Shown here piece after piece: positions 8,681 through 18,919 of a stretch of 49,543 bases of DNA. The notes beneath the pieces were generated by a model that searched no databases, had not been told where the DNA came from, and saw only the letters and a program-made list of their open reading frames with translations. The DNA is from Bacteroidota bacterium (lineage in GTDB: Bacteria > Bacteroidota > Bacteroidia > Chitinophagales > Chitinophagaceae): the NCBI GenBank assembly GCA_005788265.1, contig SXYR01000045.1, forward strand, positions 1-49,543. Reading direction: 5' to 3'. A program made the translations under genes and the position numbers. Position 1 is the stretch's first letter. Every line of letters starts with the position of its first letter.

Positions 8681-10918
8681 TCAGGATTCCAGGTCATATC
8701 GACTCACATCTTGTATGCCGGGCAGGAGCTTCAGTTCTGAAATCAATTCATCCAATTCCTCTTTATCATGGACAAACAACCTGATGTTTCCTTCAAAAAT
8801 ACCCTCCTTGGCTTCTACCGTGATGGCATTGATATTGATCTTTAACTCCCCTGATATGAGGTTGGTAATTTTGTGGATAACTCCCACATCATCCAGCCCG
8901 GTAATTTTAAGTCCTGTGAGGAATGAAATCTCCTTGTTCTTCGCCCATTTGGTCTTGACCACGCGATGCCCATAACTTGAAAGCAATTGGGTTGCATTCG
9001 GGCAATTGGTCCGATGAATAATCAACCCCTTGCCACTTGAAACAAATCCAAATACATCGTCACCCGGAATAGGTTTGCAGCAATTGGCCAGTGTATATAC
9101 AATCCGATCGCTTCGCTCACCAAAAATGACGAGTTCGGTATCTTTTTTGGAATCTTGCTTAACAGCTGTTTCGCCTGCAACCTCCCCTTTTCTGATTTTT
9201 TTCAATTCCAACTTATCGCCCTTTACATCAAACTCTTTCAATTCTTTCAAATCAATTTGTTTGGTCGCAATGCGATAAAACAAATCCAAGGAGGATTGTA
9301 CTTTATAGAAATCCACCAAAAGATCGATGTTATGTAAGGATAGCTTGGCACCAATATTGTGCAGTTTTTTCTCTGCTGTGTATTTCCCATCTTCAGCAAT
9401 GTTTCTTTTCTCATCACGCAATACATCTTTGATAACGTTTCTCGCTTTGGCAGTAACCACAAAACCGAGCCAGTCTTCATTGGGTTTTTGCTTGTTGGAG
9501 GTGATGATTTCTATTTGGTCTCCGCTCCTCAGTTGATGACTCAGTGGAACAAGCTTGTGATTCACTTTTGCACCAATACATTTAGAGCCGATCGCGCTGT
9601 GGATCGCAAATGCAAAATCCAATGCACTTGAATTTACAGGCAACATTTTCACATCCCCTTTGGGTGTGTAGACGTAAATCTCCTCTGCGAGAAATGATGT
9701 CTTAAAGTCCTGCAAAAAATCAATTGAACTGATATCCTCCCCTCCCAATGCCTCTCTGATTTGAGAGAACCATTTATCGAAACGATCCTCTGCATCACCT
9801 CCTTCTTTGTATTTCCAATGTGCAGCCAATCCCTTCTCCGCAATTTCATTCATGCGTTTAGATCGGATTTGTATTTCCACCCATTTTCCCTGCGGACCCA
9901 TCACAGTCGTATGCAAGGCTTCGTAACCATTTGATTTCGGATTGCTCAACCAATCCCTCATCCGTTCGGGTGATGGATTGTACATGTCTGTAATGATGGA
10001 ATAGACTTTCCAGCAACTTTCCTTTTCGTTTTCCTGGGCCGTATCGATAATAACCCTGATGGCAAAAAGATCGTACACTTCTTCAAACGCCACATTCTTC
10101 TTTTTCATTTTATTCCATATCGAGTGAATGGATTTGGGTCGACCGTATATTTCATACTGAAACCCAATGCCATCCAGTTTTTCTCTTACAGGTTTGATGA
10201 ATTCGTTGATATAGCGTGTTCTTTCTCTTTTTGTTTCAGCTAATTTTTGTGAAACTTCTTTGTACTGATCCGGCTCCATGTATTTCATGGCCAAATCTTC
10301 CATTTCAGTTTTGATATTGTAGAGTCCCATGCGATGCGCCAGCGGTGCATACACATAAATCGTTTCGGAAGCAACTTTCAATTGCTTCTCCCGTTTCATG
10401 CTCTCCAGCGTCCGCATGTTGTGCAAACGATCTGCCAATTTGATCAGGATCACGCGGGGATCATCTGTAAGCGTAAGCAATATTTTCTTGAAATTCTCTG
10501 CCTGTTGAGAAGAATTGTGATCGACCACCGTAGCAATCTTGGTGAGTCCGTCGATGATTTTTGCCATCTCATTTCCAAACTCCCGTTGGACATCTTCCAA
10601 AGCAATGTCTGTATCCTCTACGGTATCATGCAGCAATGCACAGATGGTGGACCTGACACCCAGACCAATTTCATCCACACAAATCATCGCCACTGCAAGG
10701 GGGTGAAATATGTAGGGCTCACCGCTTTTTCTGCGCATGGTTTTATGCGCATCTACTGCCATCTCAAAAGCAGTTCTCACCAGCCGTTTGTCACCCGTTT
10801 TCAATTTGGGTTTGAGGGTCCTGAGCAAGGACCTGTAGCGACGAACGATCTCCTTTTTTTCATCCTCCTCGCTCAGCGCGTAAGGCGCAGCCATCATATC
10901 TTGATCGACTAAATTCAT
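8681..10918 (-). CDS. RelA/SpoT family bifunctional (p)ppGpp synthetase/hydrolase
   Basis: HD domain (ALLHDTVEDTDI), synthetase domain (GRPKSIHSIWNKMKKK, NPKSNGYEALHTTVMGPQGKWVEIQIRS), TGS (YVYTPKGDVKMLP) and C-terminal ACT. Start at 10918 (MNLVDQDMMAAPY); the longer ORF runs antisense through the tRNA. Confidence 0.95.
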   Translation of the reverse strand: MNLVDQDMMAAPYALSEEDEKKEIVRRYRSLLRTLKPKLKTGDKRLVRTAFEMAVDAHKTMRRKSGEPYIFHPLAVAMICVDEIGLGVRSTICALLHDTVEDTDIALEDVQREFGNEMAKIIDGLTKIATVVDHNSSQQAENFKKILLTLTDDPRVILIKLADRLHNMRTLESMKREKQLKVASETIYVYAPLAHRMGLYNIKTEMEDLAMKYMEPDQYKEVSQKLAETKRERTRYINEFIKPVREKLDGIGFQYEIYGRPKSIHSIWNKMKKKNVAFEEVYDLFAIRVIIDTAQENEKESCWKVYSIITDMYNPSPERMRDWLSNPKSNGYEALHTTVMGPQGKWVEIQIRSKRMNEIAEKGLAAHWKYKEGGDAEDRFDKWFSQIREALGGEDISSIDFLQDFKTSFLAEEIYVYTPKGDVKMLPVNSSALDFAFAIHSAIGSKCIGAKVNHKLVPLSHQLRSGDQIEIITSNKQKPNEDWLGFVVTAKARNVIKDVLRDEKRNIAEDGKYTAEKKLHNIGAKLSLHNIDLLVDFYKVQSSLDLFYRIATKQIDLKELKEFDVKGDKLELKKIRKGEVAGETAVKQDSKKDTELVIFGERSDRIVYTLANCCKPIPGDDVFGFVSSGKGLIIHRTNCPNATQLLSSYGHRVVKTKWAKNKEISFLTGLKITGLDDVGVIHKITNLISGELKININAITVEAKEGIFEGNIRLFVHDKEELDELISELKLLPGIQDVSRYDLES

Positions 10919-10975
10919 GCCTATCAAATTTACTGAAAAAGCCTGGGAATGCCTTTTAATTACCTCAAAAAGGGT

Positions 10976-10983
10976 TACCTTTG
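10976..10983 (+). promoter_or_regulatory. TAnnTTTG -7 element (TACCTTTG) upstream of tRNA-Leu
   Basis: Exact TAnnTTTG match 39 bp before the tRNA; no clear TTG -33 element. Confidence 0.5.
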
Positions 10984-11022
10984 CACCCCAGTTGAAAAGA
11001 GCAGCTGCAAGCTTAACCATTT

Positions 11023-11104
11023 GCGGGTGTGGTGAAATTGGTAGACACGCCAGACTTAGGATCTGGTGCCGTGAGGCTTGGGGGTTCGAGTCCCTCCACC
11101 CGCA
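11023..11104 (+). tRNA. tRNA-Leu(TAG)
   Basis: Acceptor stem GCGGGTG/CACCCGC, anticodon arm CCAGA-CTTAGGA-TCTGG, T arm GGGGGTTCGAGTCCCTC, short variable arm; CCA not encoded. Confidence 0.95.
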
Positions 11105-11128
11105 CTCTTTTCCCAAATTAATTTGAAC

Positions 11129-12499
11129 ATGGCAACTATCAGCAGAGAGCAGATCGCTCCACTACACGAAAGAATCAAGGTAACCGTTTCTCCGTCCGAT
11201 TACAACCCAGCATATGAGTCAGCACTCAAGAAATATGCAAAAAATGCCAACATACCCGGATTCAGAAAGGGCATGGTACCCACAGGTGTTGTAAAAAAGA
11301 TGTACGGAGCAGCCGTTTTCACAGAAGAAGTATTGCGCAACATTGAAAATGAATTGATGCAATATTTGCAGACGGAAAACATTGCTTACCTGGGGCAACC
11401 GCTTCCAGAAGACAACAACGATCCTGCACAAATCAACCATGCAGAACCAAAAGATTATACCTTCTCATTTGAGCTTGGACTGAAGCCGAATTTTACCATT
11501 CCAGATATAGGAAAAGCCAAAACCACGCTCAATGTTGTAGATGCAACAACCGAGATGGTAAATGAAGAAGTTGACAGACTCTGTCAACGATTGGGCAAAC
11601 TGACTGAACCAGCATCTGTTACAAATGAGGAAGATATTCTCAATGTTTCATTCCAGAAGTCAGATGCAAAGGGAGTTGTAGAAGAAGGTGTAGAAAAGAA
11701 AGAAAATTCTCTATTGCTTAAATACTTTTCAGCTGCCACTCAAAAAGAACTGATGGGCAAAAAGAAAGATGAACAAATTGTTTTGCAAATCGGAAAAGCA
11801 TTTGAAGAGAAAGAAAGAGATTGGCTGGCGAAAGACCTAGGACTTGACAAAGACAATAAAGATGACCTGAAGCAGCATTTTGTAATGCAGATAACAAAAA
11901 TAGGTTTTGTTGAGAAAAGATCGCTTGATGAAGCTTTTTTCAAAGAGGCCATTCCCGCAAAAGAAATCACAACCGAAGAAGCATTCAGAGACGAGATAAA
12001 AACACAAATCGAGGGATATTGGAAACACCAGGCACAACATATGTTAGAGCATGAAATATTCCATCTGCTTTCGGAGGAAACAAAGATGGAATTCCCAGAA
12101 GATTTTCTGAAGAAGTGGTTGCTCAAAAGCGGTGAAAAAGAACAGAGCCCGGAAGCCATTGAAAAAGATTTTCCAAACTTCCTGAATCAACTTCGCTGGA
12201 CATTGGTGAGCAATGAAATTGGAACACAACAATCATTGCAAGTGAGCAGAGAGGAAATAATGGACAGTCTCCGTCAGCAACTCATGGGCTATTTCGGTTC
12301 TATGAATCTTGGAGGAAACATGGATTGGCTTGAAAGCTATGTTGAAAGAATGATGGGTGATAAGCAGCAAGTTGAAAGCGCTTACCAACGCGTATTCAGC
12401 TCAAAAGTCCTGGCCTGGGCAGCATCACAAGCTAAACCCACGGAGAAAAAACTTACCGCAGAAGAGTTCCAAAAGTTATCTGAAAAACACCAGCATTGA
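11129..12499 (+). CDS. tig: Trigger factor
   Basis: MATISREQIAPLHERIKVTVSPSDYNPAYESALKKYAKNANIPGFRKGMVPTGVVKKMYG. ATG at 11129 (17 codons after the track start, which lies within the tRNA). Followed by clpP/clpX. Confidence 0.92.
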   Translation: MATISREQIAPLHERIKVTVSPSDYNPAYESALKKYAKNANIPGFRKGMVPTGVVKKMYGAAVFTEEVLRNIENELMQYLQTENIAYLGQPLPEDNNDPAQINHAEPKDYTFSFELGLKPNFTIPDIGKAKTTLNVVDATTEMVNEEVDRLCQRLGKLTEPASVTNEEDILNVSFQKSDAKGVVEEGVEKKENSLLLKYFSAATQKELMGKKKDEQIVLQIGKAFEEKERDWLAKDLGLDKDNKDDLKQHFVMQITKIGFVEKRSLDEAFFKEAIPAKEITTEEAFRDEIKTQIEGYWKHQAQHMLEHEIFHLLSEETKMEFPEDFLKKWLLKSGEKEQSPEAIEKDFPNFLNQLRWTLVSNEIGTQQSLQVSREEIMDSLRQQLMGYFGSMNLGGNMDWLESYVERMMGDKQQVESAYQRVFSSKVLAWAASQAKPTEKKLTAEEFQKLSEKHQH

Positions 12500-12552
12500 T
12501 GCGTTGATCAAAACGCAGGCTGTTAGGGGTTAACTAAAAAATAAGAAAAAAA

Positions 12553-12578
12553 GCTAGACAAAATGTCTGCTTTGTTTT
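12553..12578 (+). terminator. Possible weak terminator between tig and clpP
   Basis: Imperfect hairpin GC(T)AGACA-AAA-TGTCTGC followed by TTTGTTTT. Confidence 0.35.
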
Positions 12579-12634
12579 CAGGCATGCTATTTGGACTGTA
12601 TTTGTATTAATTTGCCTAAATAAATGCCGAAAAC

Positions 12635-13324
12635 ATGAATCTCGGAAAGGAATTTGAAAAGTTTGCAATCAAAGAGAGGGGAATTTCCAGTAATACACTG
12701 CATGGATATACCAATCACATGGTAACCAACCTCACACCTAACATCATTGAAGAAAGACCCATGAACGTTGCAGTCATGGACGTTTACAGCAGGTTGATGA
12801 TGGACAGGATCATTTTTTTGGGTTATCCCATCACAGATGAAGTTGCCAACATCATTACTGCACAGTTGCTGTTTCTGGACAGTACGGACCGTACCAGAGA
12901 TATTCAAATGTATATCAACAGCCCGGGTGGATCTGTTTACTCAGGACTCGGTGTATACGACACCATGCAATATGTAACGCCAGATGTATCTACCATTTGC
13001 ATCGGTGTGGCTGCCAGCATGGCTGCCGTTTTGATGTGTGCTGGAACTGCAGGCAAGCGAACTGCGCTGAAACATTCACGCATCATGATGCACCAGCCAA
13101 GTGCAGGTGCAGGCGGACAGGCAAGTGATATAGAAATCACTGTCTCACAAGTCAGAAAATTGAAACACGAACTATACGAAGTTGTTGCACAACACAGCGG
13201 ACAACCAGTAGACAGGATTGCAAAAGATTTTGACAGAGATTTTTGGATGACGGCATTGGAAGCGAAGGAATACGGATTGGTAGATGAAGTACTGCTGCTG
13301 AATCCAAAAAAGAAGAAAGCGTAA
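12635..13324 (+). CDS. clpP: ATP-dependent Clp protease proteolytic subunit (first copy)
   Basis: Ser motif GVAASMAAVLM, His motif RIMMHQPSAG, Asp in DFDRDFWM; INSPGGSV. Confidence 0.97.
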   Translation: MNLGKEFEKFAIKERGISSNTLHGYTNHMVTNLTPNIIEERPMNVAVMDVYSRLMMDRIIFLGYPITDEVANIITAQLLFLDSTDRTRDIQMYINSPGGSVYSGLGVYDTMQYVTPDVSTICIGVAASMAAVLMCAGTAGKRTALKHSRIMMHQPSAGAGGQASDIEITVSQVRKLKHELYEVVAQHSGQPVDRIAKDFDRDFWMTALEAKEYGLVDEVLLLNPKKKKA

Positions 13325-13335
13325 AAGAGAAGCAA

Positions 13336-13950
13336 ATGAACATGTACAATAAAATAAGACTCGACGAAGAACACGAGCCAGCAGAAAACGGAAACATGAT
13401 GGAAAACATGTTGTCTGTTGCCAAGTTTGATAAAAAATTCATCGAACAGAGAAAAGTTTTTCTATGGGGAGTTGTCGATGACAAATCTGCAAAAGACATC
13501 ACAGCCCGCTTGATGTACCTCGATGCTGTCGATCCAGGCAAAGAAATCAAATTCTATATCAATTCACCTGGTGGAGTCGTTACCAGTGGAATGGTTATTT
13601 ACGATACGATGCAGATGATCAAATCACCCGTATCCACGATATGTATGGGAATGGCTGCATCCATGGGATCGATTTTATTAAGTGGAGGGAAAAAAGGAAA
13701 AAGATACATCTACCCACATGGTGAGGTAATGATTCACCAACCTTCTGGGGGCGGACAAGGCACCTCAGCTGATCTTGAAATCATGGCAGAGCAAATCAGA
13801 AAAATAAAAGAGCTGGGTGCTAAGATCCTTGCACAGAACTGCGGACAAGCATTTGACAAAGTCATGAAAGATTTTGACAGAGACTATTGGATGAATGCAG
13901 AAGAATCTGTGAAATATGGCATCGTAGACGGACTGGTGAAATCAATTTAA
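13336..13950 (+). CDS. clpP: ATP-dependent Clp protease proteolytic subunit (second copy)
   Basis: Ser motif [12 protein letters not shown], His motif VMIHQPSGG, Asp in [16 protein letters not shown]. Confidence 0.97.
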   Translation: MNMYNKIRLDEEHEPAENGNMMENMLSVAKFDKKFIEQRKVFLWGVVDDKSAKDITARLMYLDAVDPGKEIKFYINSPGGVVTSGMVIYDTMQMIKSPVSTICMGMAASMGSILLSGGKKGKRYIYPHGEVMIHQPSGGGQGTSADLEIMAEQIRKIKELGAKILAQNCGQAFDKVMKDFDRDYWMNAEESVKYGIVDGLVKSI

Positions 13951-13967
13951 CAAGCACAATCCATTAT

Positions 13968-15230
13968 ATGGCCAAGACTACATTGCATTGCTCATTCTGC
14001 GGTAAAAATCGCGATGAGGTAAAAATTCTGATTGCAGGTCAAGAGGGCCATATTTGTGAATCTTGCGTTGACCACGCCAAAGAAATTGTATTCCAGGAAG
14101 TGGAATCAAAAAAAGACAGCAAATCAGCCTTCAAACTGTCCGTAAAAAAACCGATCGAATTAAAAAATCATTTGGATGAATATGTCATCGGTCAGAATGA
14201 AGCAAAAAAAATACTTGCAGTTGCTGTATACAATCATTACAAGCGACTCAACCAACCAACCGGCAGCAACGGCAAACAAAACAAGAAGGGCGAGAAACAA
14301 GACGATGTTGAAATAGAAAAAAGCAACGTCATCATGGTTGGGGAAACAGGCACCGGAAAAACACTGCTTGCAAAAACAATTGCCAAACTTTTGAATGTTC
14401 CTTTCGCAATTGTAGATGCCACGGTATTCACGGAAGCAGGTTATGTAGGCGAGGATGTGGAGAGCATTTTAACAAGACTGCTGCAAGTTTGCAATTACGA
14501 TGTTTCAGCAGCAGAGAGTGGAATTGTATACATTGACGAGATTGATAAAATTGCCCGAAAAACAGACAATCCTTCCATCACAAGAGATGTGAGCGGGGAA
14601 GGTGTTCAACAAGGACTCCTAAAGTTATTGGAAGGTACAGATGTATTGGTTCCACCACAGGGAGGCAGAAAGCACCCTGATCAAAAACTCATCAAGATCA
14701 ATACCCAAAATATCCTCTTCATTTGCGGAGGCGCTTTTGACGGAATTGATAAGGTCATCGCTAGAAGGGTAAATACCAATGCCATCGGCTTCAATGTAAA
14801 TAAATCAGTGCAGGAGGAAATGAAAAACAACCTCTTGAAATTTGTAAATGCTCAAGACCTGAAATCATTTGGTTTGATTCCTGAACTGTTGGGAAGATTG
14901 CCAATCGTTACTTACTTAGATCCTTTGGATAAGGTAACATTGAAATCGATTTTAACCGAACCCAAAAATGCTTTGATCAAGCAATACAGAAAATTGTTTG
15001 AACTGGAAGGTATTGATTTGAAAATTGAAGAAGAAGTGCTCGAATTCATGGTCGATAAAGCAATGGAATTTAAATTAGGTGCAAGGGGACTCAGATCCAT
15101 TTGCGAAACCATGTTGACAGATGCAATGTTTGAATTGCCTTCGACAGACAAAAAAGAGTTCACCCTTTCTTTGATCTACGCAACCCAGAAATTTGAACAC
15201 GCAAAAACGAATGTGCTCAAAGTAGCCTGA
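13968..15230 (+). CDS. clpX: ATP-dependent Clp protease ATP-binding subunit ClpX
   Basis: N-terminal zinc finger ([13 protein letters not shown]...GHICESCVD), Walker [14 protein letters not shown], Walker [19 protein letters not shown] and GARGLRS motifs. Start at 13968 ([10 protein letters not shown]) preferred to 13887. Confidence 0.97.
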   Translation: MAKTTLHCSFCGKNRDEVKILIAGQEGHICESCVDHAKEIVFQEVESKKDSKSAFKLSVKKPIELKNHLDEYVIGQNEAKKILAVAVYNHYKRLNQPTGSNGKQNKKGEKQDDVEIEKSNVIMVGETGTGKTLLAKTIAKLLNVPFAIVDATVFTEAGYVGEDVESILTRLLQVCNYDVSAAESGIVYIDEIDKIARKTDNPSITRDVSGEGVQQGLLKLLEGTDVLVPPQGGRKHPDQKLIKINTQNILFICGGAFDGIDKVIARRVNTNAIGFNVNKSVQEEMKNNLLKFVNAQDLKSFGLIPELLGRLPIVTYLDPLDKVTLKSILTEPKNALIKQYRKLFELEGIDLKIEEEVLEFMVDKAMEFKLGARGLRSICETMLTDAMFELPSTDKKEFTLSLIYATQKFEHAKTNVLKVA

Positions 15231-15304
15231 TCATGAAACAGCTGGCTGAGCAATTGATAAATTATTCGATCCGTATAGACCAAACAAGAAGATGAGTTGC
15301 CGGA

Positions 15305-16003
15305 TTAAAGTCTGAAATCCAGGTAAGGAGCAACTTTAAAGACCTCGTCTTTGCATAAACTTCCAATTGCCAGCAACGCCTCAAGATCGCTGATCGATGC
15401 ATGAGATTGGATGTATGCCAATACAGATTTTGCAAAAAGATGATGGATGTATGGGTGTCTTCTCAATTCCCGATAGGACGCTTTATTGATTTGTATTTTT
15501 ATCGGCGTAAATCCTTTTTCAACTTTCACCCTTCCCCGGAATTTGAAAAAGTTGCTGTCGGTCATGCCGTATACTTCCCTTAATTGATTGATGTCGATAA
15601 AGCCACCCAGCCGATCTCGGTATTTTACAATGCGGGCTGATAATTTTTCTCCTATTCCGGGCAATCGCTCCAATGAAGCACTGTCAACAATATTGACATC
15701 AATGATGCTGATCTTTTCTTTTGACTGCATGGCAGTAGCGGATCCAATGGGATAAGGGTGAGGAGCAGCGTGGTTGGACTTGAAAGATTTTGAAGCTTGC
15801 TTGACATCTCTTGTAAGGAGAATGTTTTCCATGCTATCCAATTGCACGATCGAAAAATTCAAAGGTTCCAATGGATGGATATCGCTTGTGAAAAAAGTTG
15901 GCAATACCCAAAGCAGGGCAATCAGTGATCCCATGATATAAACGCCTAGTCTTTCTTTTTTAGAGAAGTAGATCCAGTCCTTCACATGTTCTTTCCATTG
16001 CAT
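15305..16003 (-). CDS. Helix-hairpin-helix (ComEA-like) domain protein
   Basis: IDVNIVDSASLERLPGIGEKLSARIVKYRDRLGGFIDINQLREVYGM, a second HhH-like repeat (IQINKASYRELRRHPYI), and an N-terminal TM segment. Confidence 0.85.
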   Translation of the reverse strand: MQWKEHVKDWIYFSKKERLGVYIMGSLIALLWVLPTFFTSDIHPLEPLNFSIVQLDSMENILLTRDVKQASKSFKSNHAAPHPYPIGSATAMQSKEKISIIDVNIVDSASLERLPGIGEKLSARIVKYRDRLGGFIDINQLREVYGMTDSNFFKFRGRVKVEKGFTPIKIQINKASYRELRRHPYIHHLFAKSVLAYIQSHASISDLEALLAIGSLCKDEVFKVAPYLDFRL

Positions 16004-16021
16004 GGAACAAAAATCAGGTAT

Positions 16022-16834
16022 TCACGAGGGTCCAGCATGGAGAAATACACAATTATATGCGGGATTATTCACTTGAAGTTTGAGTCCATCGTGGGCCAAG
16101 TAAATTCCCTTCGGAAGCTCTTTTGAAATAGCTTGATGAAACCCCATTTGATGACTGATATGGGTAAAATAAGTCTGCCGTGGGTTCAGAACAGTTGCCA
16201 TCTCAATGGCTTCGGTTAAAGTAAAATGAGATAAATGCTTTTCTTTTCTAAGTGCATTCAATACAAGTATCTCTGTACCCTGAATTATTTTTTTTGCCTT
16301 TTCATCGATAAAATTGGCATCTGTGATATAGGTGAAATCACCCATTCTAAATGCAGTTACATCCATGTGCATGTGTTTCACGGAAAAAGGCTGAAAGAAT
16401 AAATCACCAACCTGAAAAGGTTTATCACCGATGGTGTGCAGATTGATTTCAGGTATACCAGGATATTTCAGCTCTGCAAATGCATAATAAAAATCACGTT
16501 GAAGCGCCTCAGATGTTTCCTGATTTGCATAAATGGGAATAGATTTTTTTGAAAAAAAATTGAAAGCACGTATATCATCCAGCCCGGCAATATGATCCTT
16601 GTGTGAATGGGTAAATAACACTGCATCAATGTGCTCAACGTCTGAACGGAGCATTTGAGTCCTGAAATCAGGAGTAGTATCAATCACAACTGTTGTCGTA
16701 GATGACTTGATCAGGACACTGCTTCGCAAGCGCTTGTCTTTTGAATCATAAGATTTACAAACTGCACATTTGCATGCAATCATGGGCACTCCCCCGCTGG
16801 TACCTGTTCCTAAAAACTCAACTGTGATAGACAA
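16022..16834 (-). CDS. MBL-fold metallo-hydrolase (PhnP-like)
   Basis: FLGTGTSGGVPMIACKCAVC, VLFTHSHKDHIAGLDDIR, FTYITDANF. Confidence 0.85.
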   Translation of the reverse strand: MSITVEFLGTGTSGGVPMIACKCAVCKSYDSKDKRLRSSVLIKSSTTTVVIDTTPDFRTQMLRSDVEHIDAVLFTHSHKDHIAGLDDIRAFNFFSKKSIPIYANQETSEALQRDFYYAFAELKYPGIPEINLHTIGDKPFQVGDLFFQPFSVKHMHMDVTAFRMGDFTYITDANFIDEKAKKIIQGTEILVLNALRKEKHLSHFTLTEAIEMATVLNPRQTYFTHISHQMGFHQAISKELPKGIYLAHDGLKLQVNNPAYNCVFLHAGPS

Positions 16835-16861
16835 AATGAATGAAATTGACTGTAGTCAAAT

Positions 16862-17149
16862 TTAAGCAGCATGTGAATCAAATGCAGCGCCTGCGGTGAT
16901 TTCTTCAAATATTTTTCTGCTTTCTTCGGTTAACTGATCAACTTTGACCTGGAGCGTTGGAATCAAATCAATCAATGTATTGATTCTTCCCTCGGTTTGC
17001 AGAAACCTGTTCAGCACGACCACTTTCTTGGATTCAAGAATACAATATCCACTTTGAAAAGTTCCTCGTTCGTATCTGAGGATATAACCTGTTTCGTCAA
17101 CTATTTTTTCCAGCTTCTCAAGTGTTGATGGAGTGAATTTCAATTTCAT
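16862..17149 (-). CDS. Conserved hypothetical protein (95 aa)
   Basis: Intact ORF MKLKFTPSTLEKLEKIVDETGYILRYERGTFQSGYCILESKKVVVLNRFLQTEGRINTLIDLIP between same-strand genes. Confidence 0.6.
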   Translation of the reverse strand: MKLKFTPSTLEKLEKIVDETGYILRYERGTFQSGYCILESKKVVVLNRFLQTEGRINTLIDLIPTLQVKVDQLTEESRKIFEEITAGAAFDSHAA

Positions 17150-17253
17150 ACCGCAGGTTTGTACAAATTTACTAAATGCACCAGGGTTTTTCCCAGACTC
17201 AAATCATTAATTGTGAACATTTTAAGCATCCAATGTGAATAAGAATCTTTCAT

Positions 17254-18810
17254 TCATCGATTGGTCATTCGTATCGAAGGAATGATCATTTCTTCCATTG
17301 ATATACCGCCATGCTGGAAGCTGTTTTTGTACAGTTGGGCAAACTGATTGAAATTATTTGGGTAACAGAAATAATCTTGCTTGCCTGCAAAAATAAATGA
17401 CGAACTGATGTTCGACTTGGGAAGTCCTGCCAGAGATGGATCCTTGAAAGAAAGTACTTCGCGCAAATCAACATCCAAATTTTTTGCGTTTTTGTACCGA
17501 AGATTGCTGGTGGTTTGCTTATCCGCTAGCACTTTCAATGGATGCTTGACTTGCAAACTTCCATGGTCGGTTGAAAGTACCAGATCACATTTTTTTTGAG
17601 AAAGCTTTTTGAGCAATTGGAACAAAGGCGCATGTAAAAACCATGTCTTGGTTAAACTCCTGTAAGCTTTTTCATCGGATGCCAATGATTTGATCACATT
17701 CATATCGGTTCGAGCATGACTGATCATATCAACAAAATTGTAAACAACGATGGTTAAATCATTTGTCAACAAACCGGTAGCATTGTCTGTTAGTTTTAAC
17801 GCATCGGTATCGGATAAAATTTTATGATACGAAAATTGTATATCAGGTCTTCCCAATGTTTGCAGTTGTGACCCAAAAAATTCCGCTTCATGGTTGTTCT
17901 TTCCATCCTCGTCATCATCTCTTTTCCACCAATCGGGAAATTGCTTTTCCATGCTGCTGGGCAGTAACCCAGAAAAAATGGCATTCCTACAATAATGTGT
18001 TGCTGTTGGAAGAATTGAATAAAAGCAGTCTTCTTCTTGAATTCTGAAAAATTCCGTCATCAGTGGTTCAATTGCTTTCCATTGATCGTATCGAAAATTA
18101 TCAATGAGAATCCAAATAAGTGGCTTGCCTTTTGAAATAAAAGGAAGTACTTTCTTTGAAAAAAACCGGTGACTCAATACCGGGGCATTTTCATCGGGAT
18201 GATTGATCCATGCTGCATAATTCCTGGAGATAAATTTAAAAAAAGCAGCATTGGCTTCTTTTTTTTGGTCCAGTAAAACATCGAACATCTCTGCAGTATC
18301 ACTCTTCTCCATTTCAAGTTCCCAAAATACAAGTTGCCGATACACCTCTGTCCAATTCTTAAAAGTGGGCGAAGCCCCCAGCGCATCAAACATGGAGCGA
18401 AACTGTTGTTGGTAATTAGAAATGATGGATTCTGTGATCAACCTTTTATTGTCTAAATTTTTTTTAAGGATCAGCAACACCTGGTTTGGATTGACAGGCT
18501 TGATCAGATAATCTGTGATTTGAGCTCCAATTGCTTCTTCCATTAAACTCTCTGTCTCGTTTTTTGTAACCAACACGACGGGGATATGTGGATGCATTCT
18601 TTTGATTCGCTGCAGCATCTCGAGTCCGCTCATCCCCGGCATTGACTCATCCAGCAGAATCAAGTCAACTGACTGTTTTTGTAAAAATTCAAGCGCATCA
18701 AAGCCGTTGGTCATGCTGGTTACATGGTACCCCTTCATCTCCAGAAAAAGCTTATGGGCTTCCAGGATTTCAATTTCATCATCTACCCACAAAATACTGG
18801 CAAGTGACAT
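17254..18810 (-). CDS. porX: Response regulator with C-terminal PglZ/alkaline-phosphatase-like domain; T9SS regulator PorX
   Basis: Receiver domain ILWVDDEIEILEAHKLFLEMKGY...DLILLDESMPGMSGLEML...DYLIKPVNPNQVLL, followed by a PglZ-like domain (KGKPLIWILIDNFRYDQW, VYNFVDMISHAR, LVLSTDHGS). Confidence 0.88.
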   Translation of the reverse strand: MSLASILWVDDEIEILEAHKLFLEMKGYHVTSMTNGFDALEFLQKQSVDLILLDESMPGMSGLEMLQRIKRMHPHIPVVLVTKNETESLMEEAIGAQITDYLIKPVNPNQVLLILKKNLDNKRLITESIISNYQQQFRSMFDALGASPTFKNWTEVYRQLVFWELEMEKSDTAEMFDVLLDQKKEANAAFFKFISRNYAAWINHPDENAPVLSHRFFSKKVLPFISKGKPLIWILIDNFRYDQWKAIEPLMTEFFRIQEEDCFYSILPTATHYCRNAIFSGLLPSSMEKQFPDWWKRDDDEDGKNNHEAEFFGSQLQTLGRPDIQFSYHKILSDTDALKLTDNATGLLTNDLTIVVYNFVDMISHARTDMNVIKSLASDEKAYRSLTKTWFLHAPLFQLLKKLSQKKCDLVLSTDHGSLQVKHPLKVLADKQTTSNLRYKNAKNLDVDLREVLSFKDPSLAGLPKSNISSSFIFAGKQDYFCYPNNFNQFAQLYKNSFQHGGISMEEMIIPSIRMTNR

Positions 18811-18919
18811 GCAATTATTTTTGAGAAAAAAACATCAAAACAATCGAATAAAGTTAATGAATCGATCAACAGGTAAGTACCTTTGCAGCATCGATTCAGA
18901 AAATTAACAAATCAGCATC

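Noticed and set aside
10334-10912. 192-aa plus-strand ORF
   Set aside because: Lies entirely antisense to the strongly supported RelA/SpoT gene, with no recognisable motif; shadow ORF.
12500-12517. Hairpin TGCGTT-GATCAA-AACGCA right after the tig stop
   Set aside because: Not followed by a T run; too short to call as a terminator or structured RNA.
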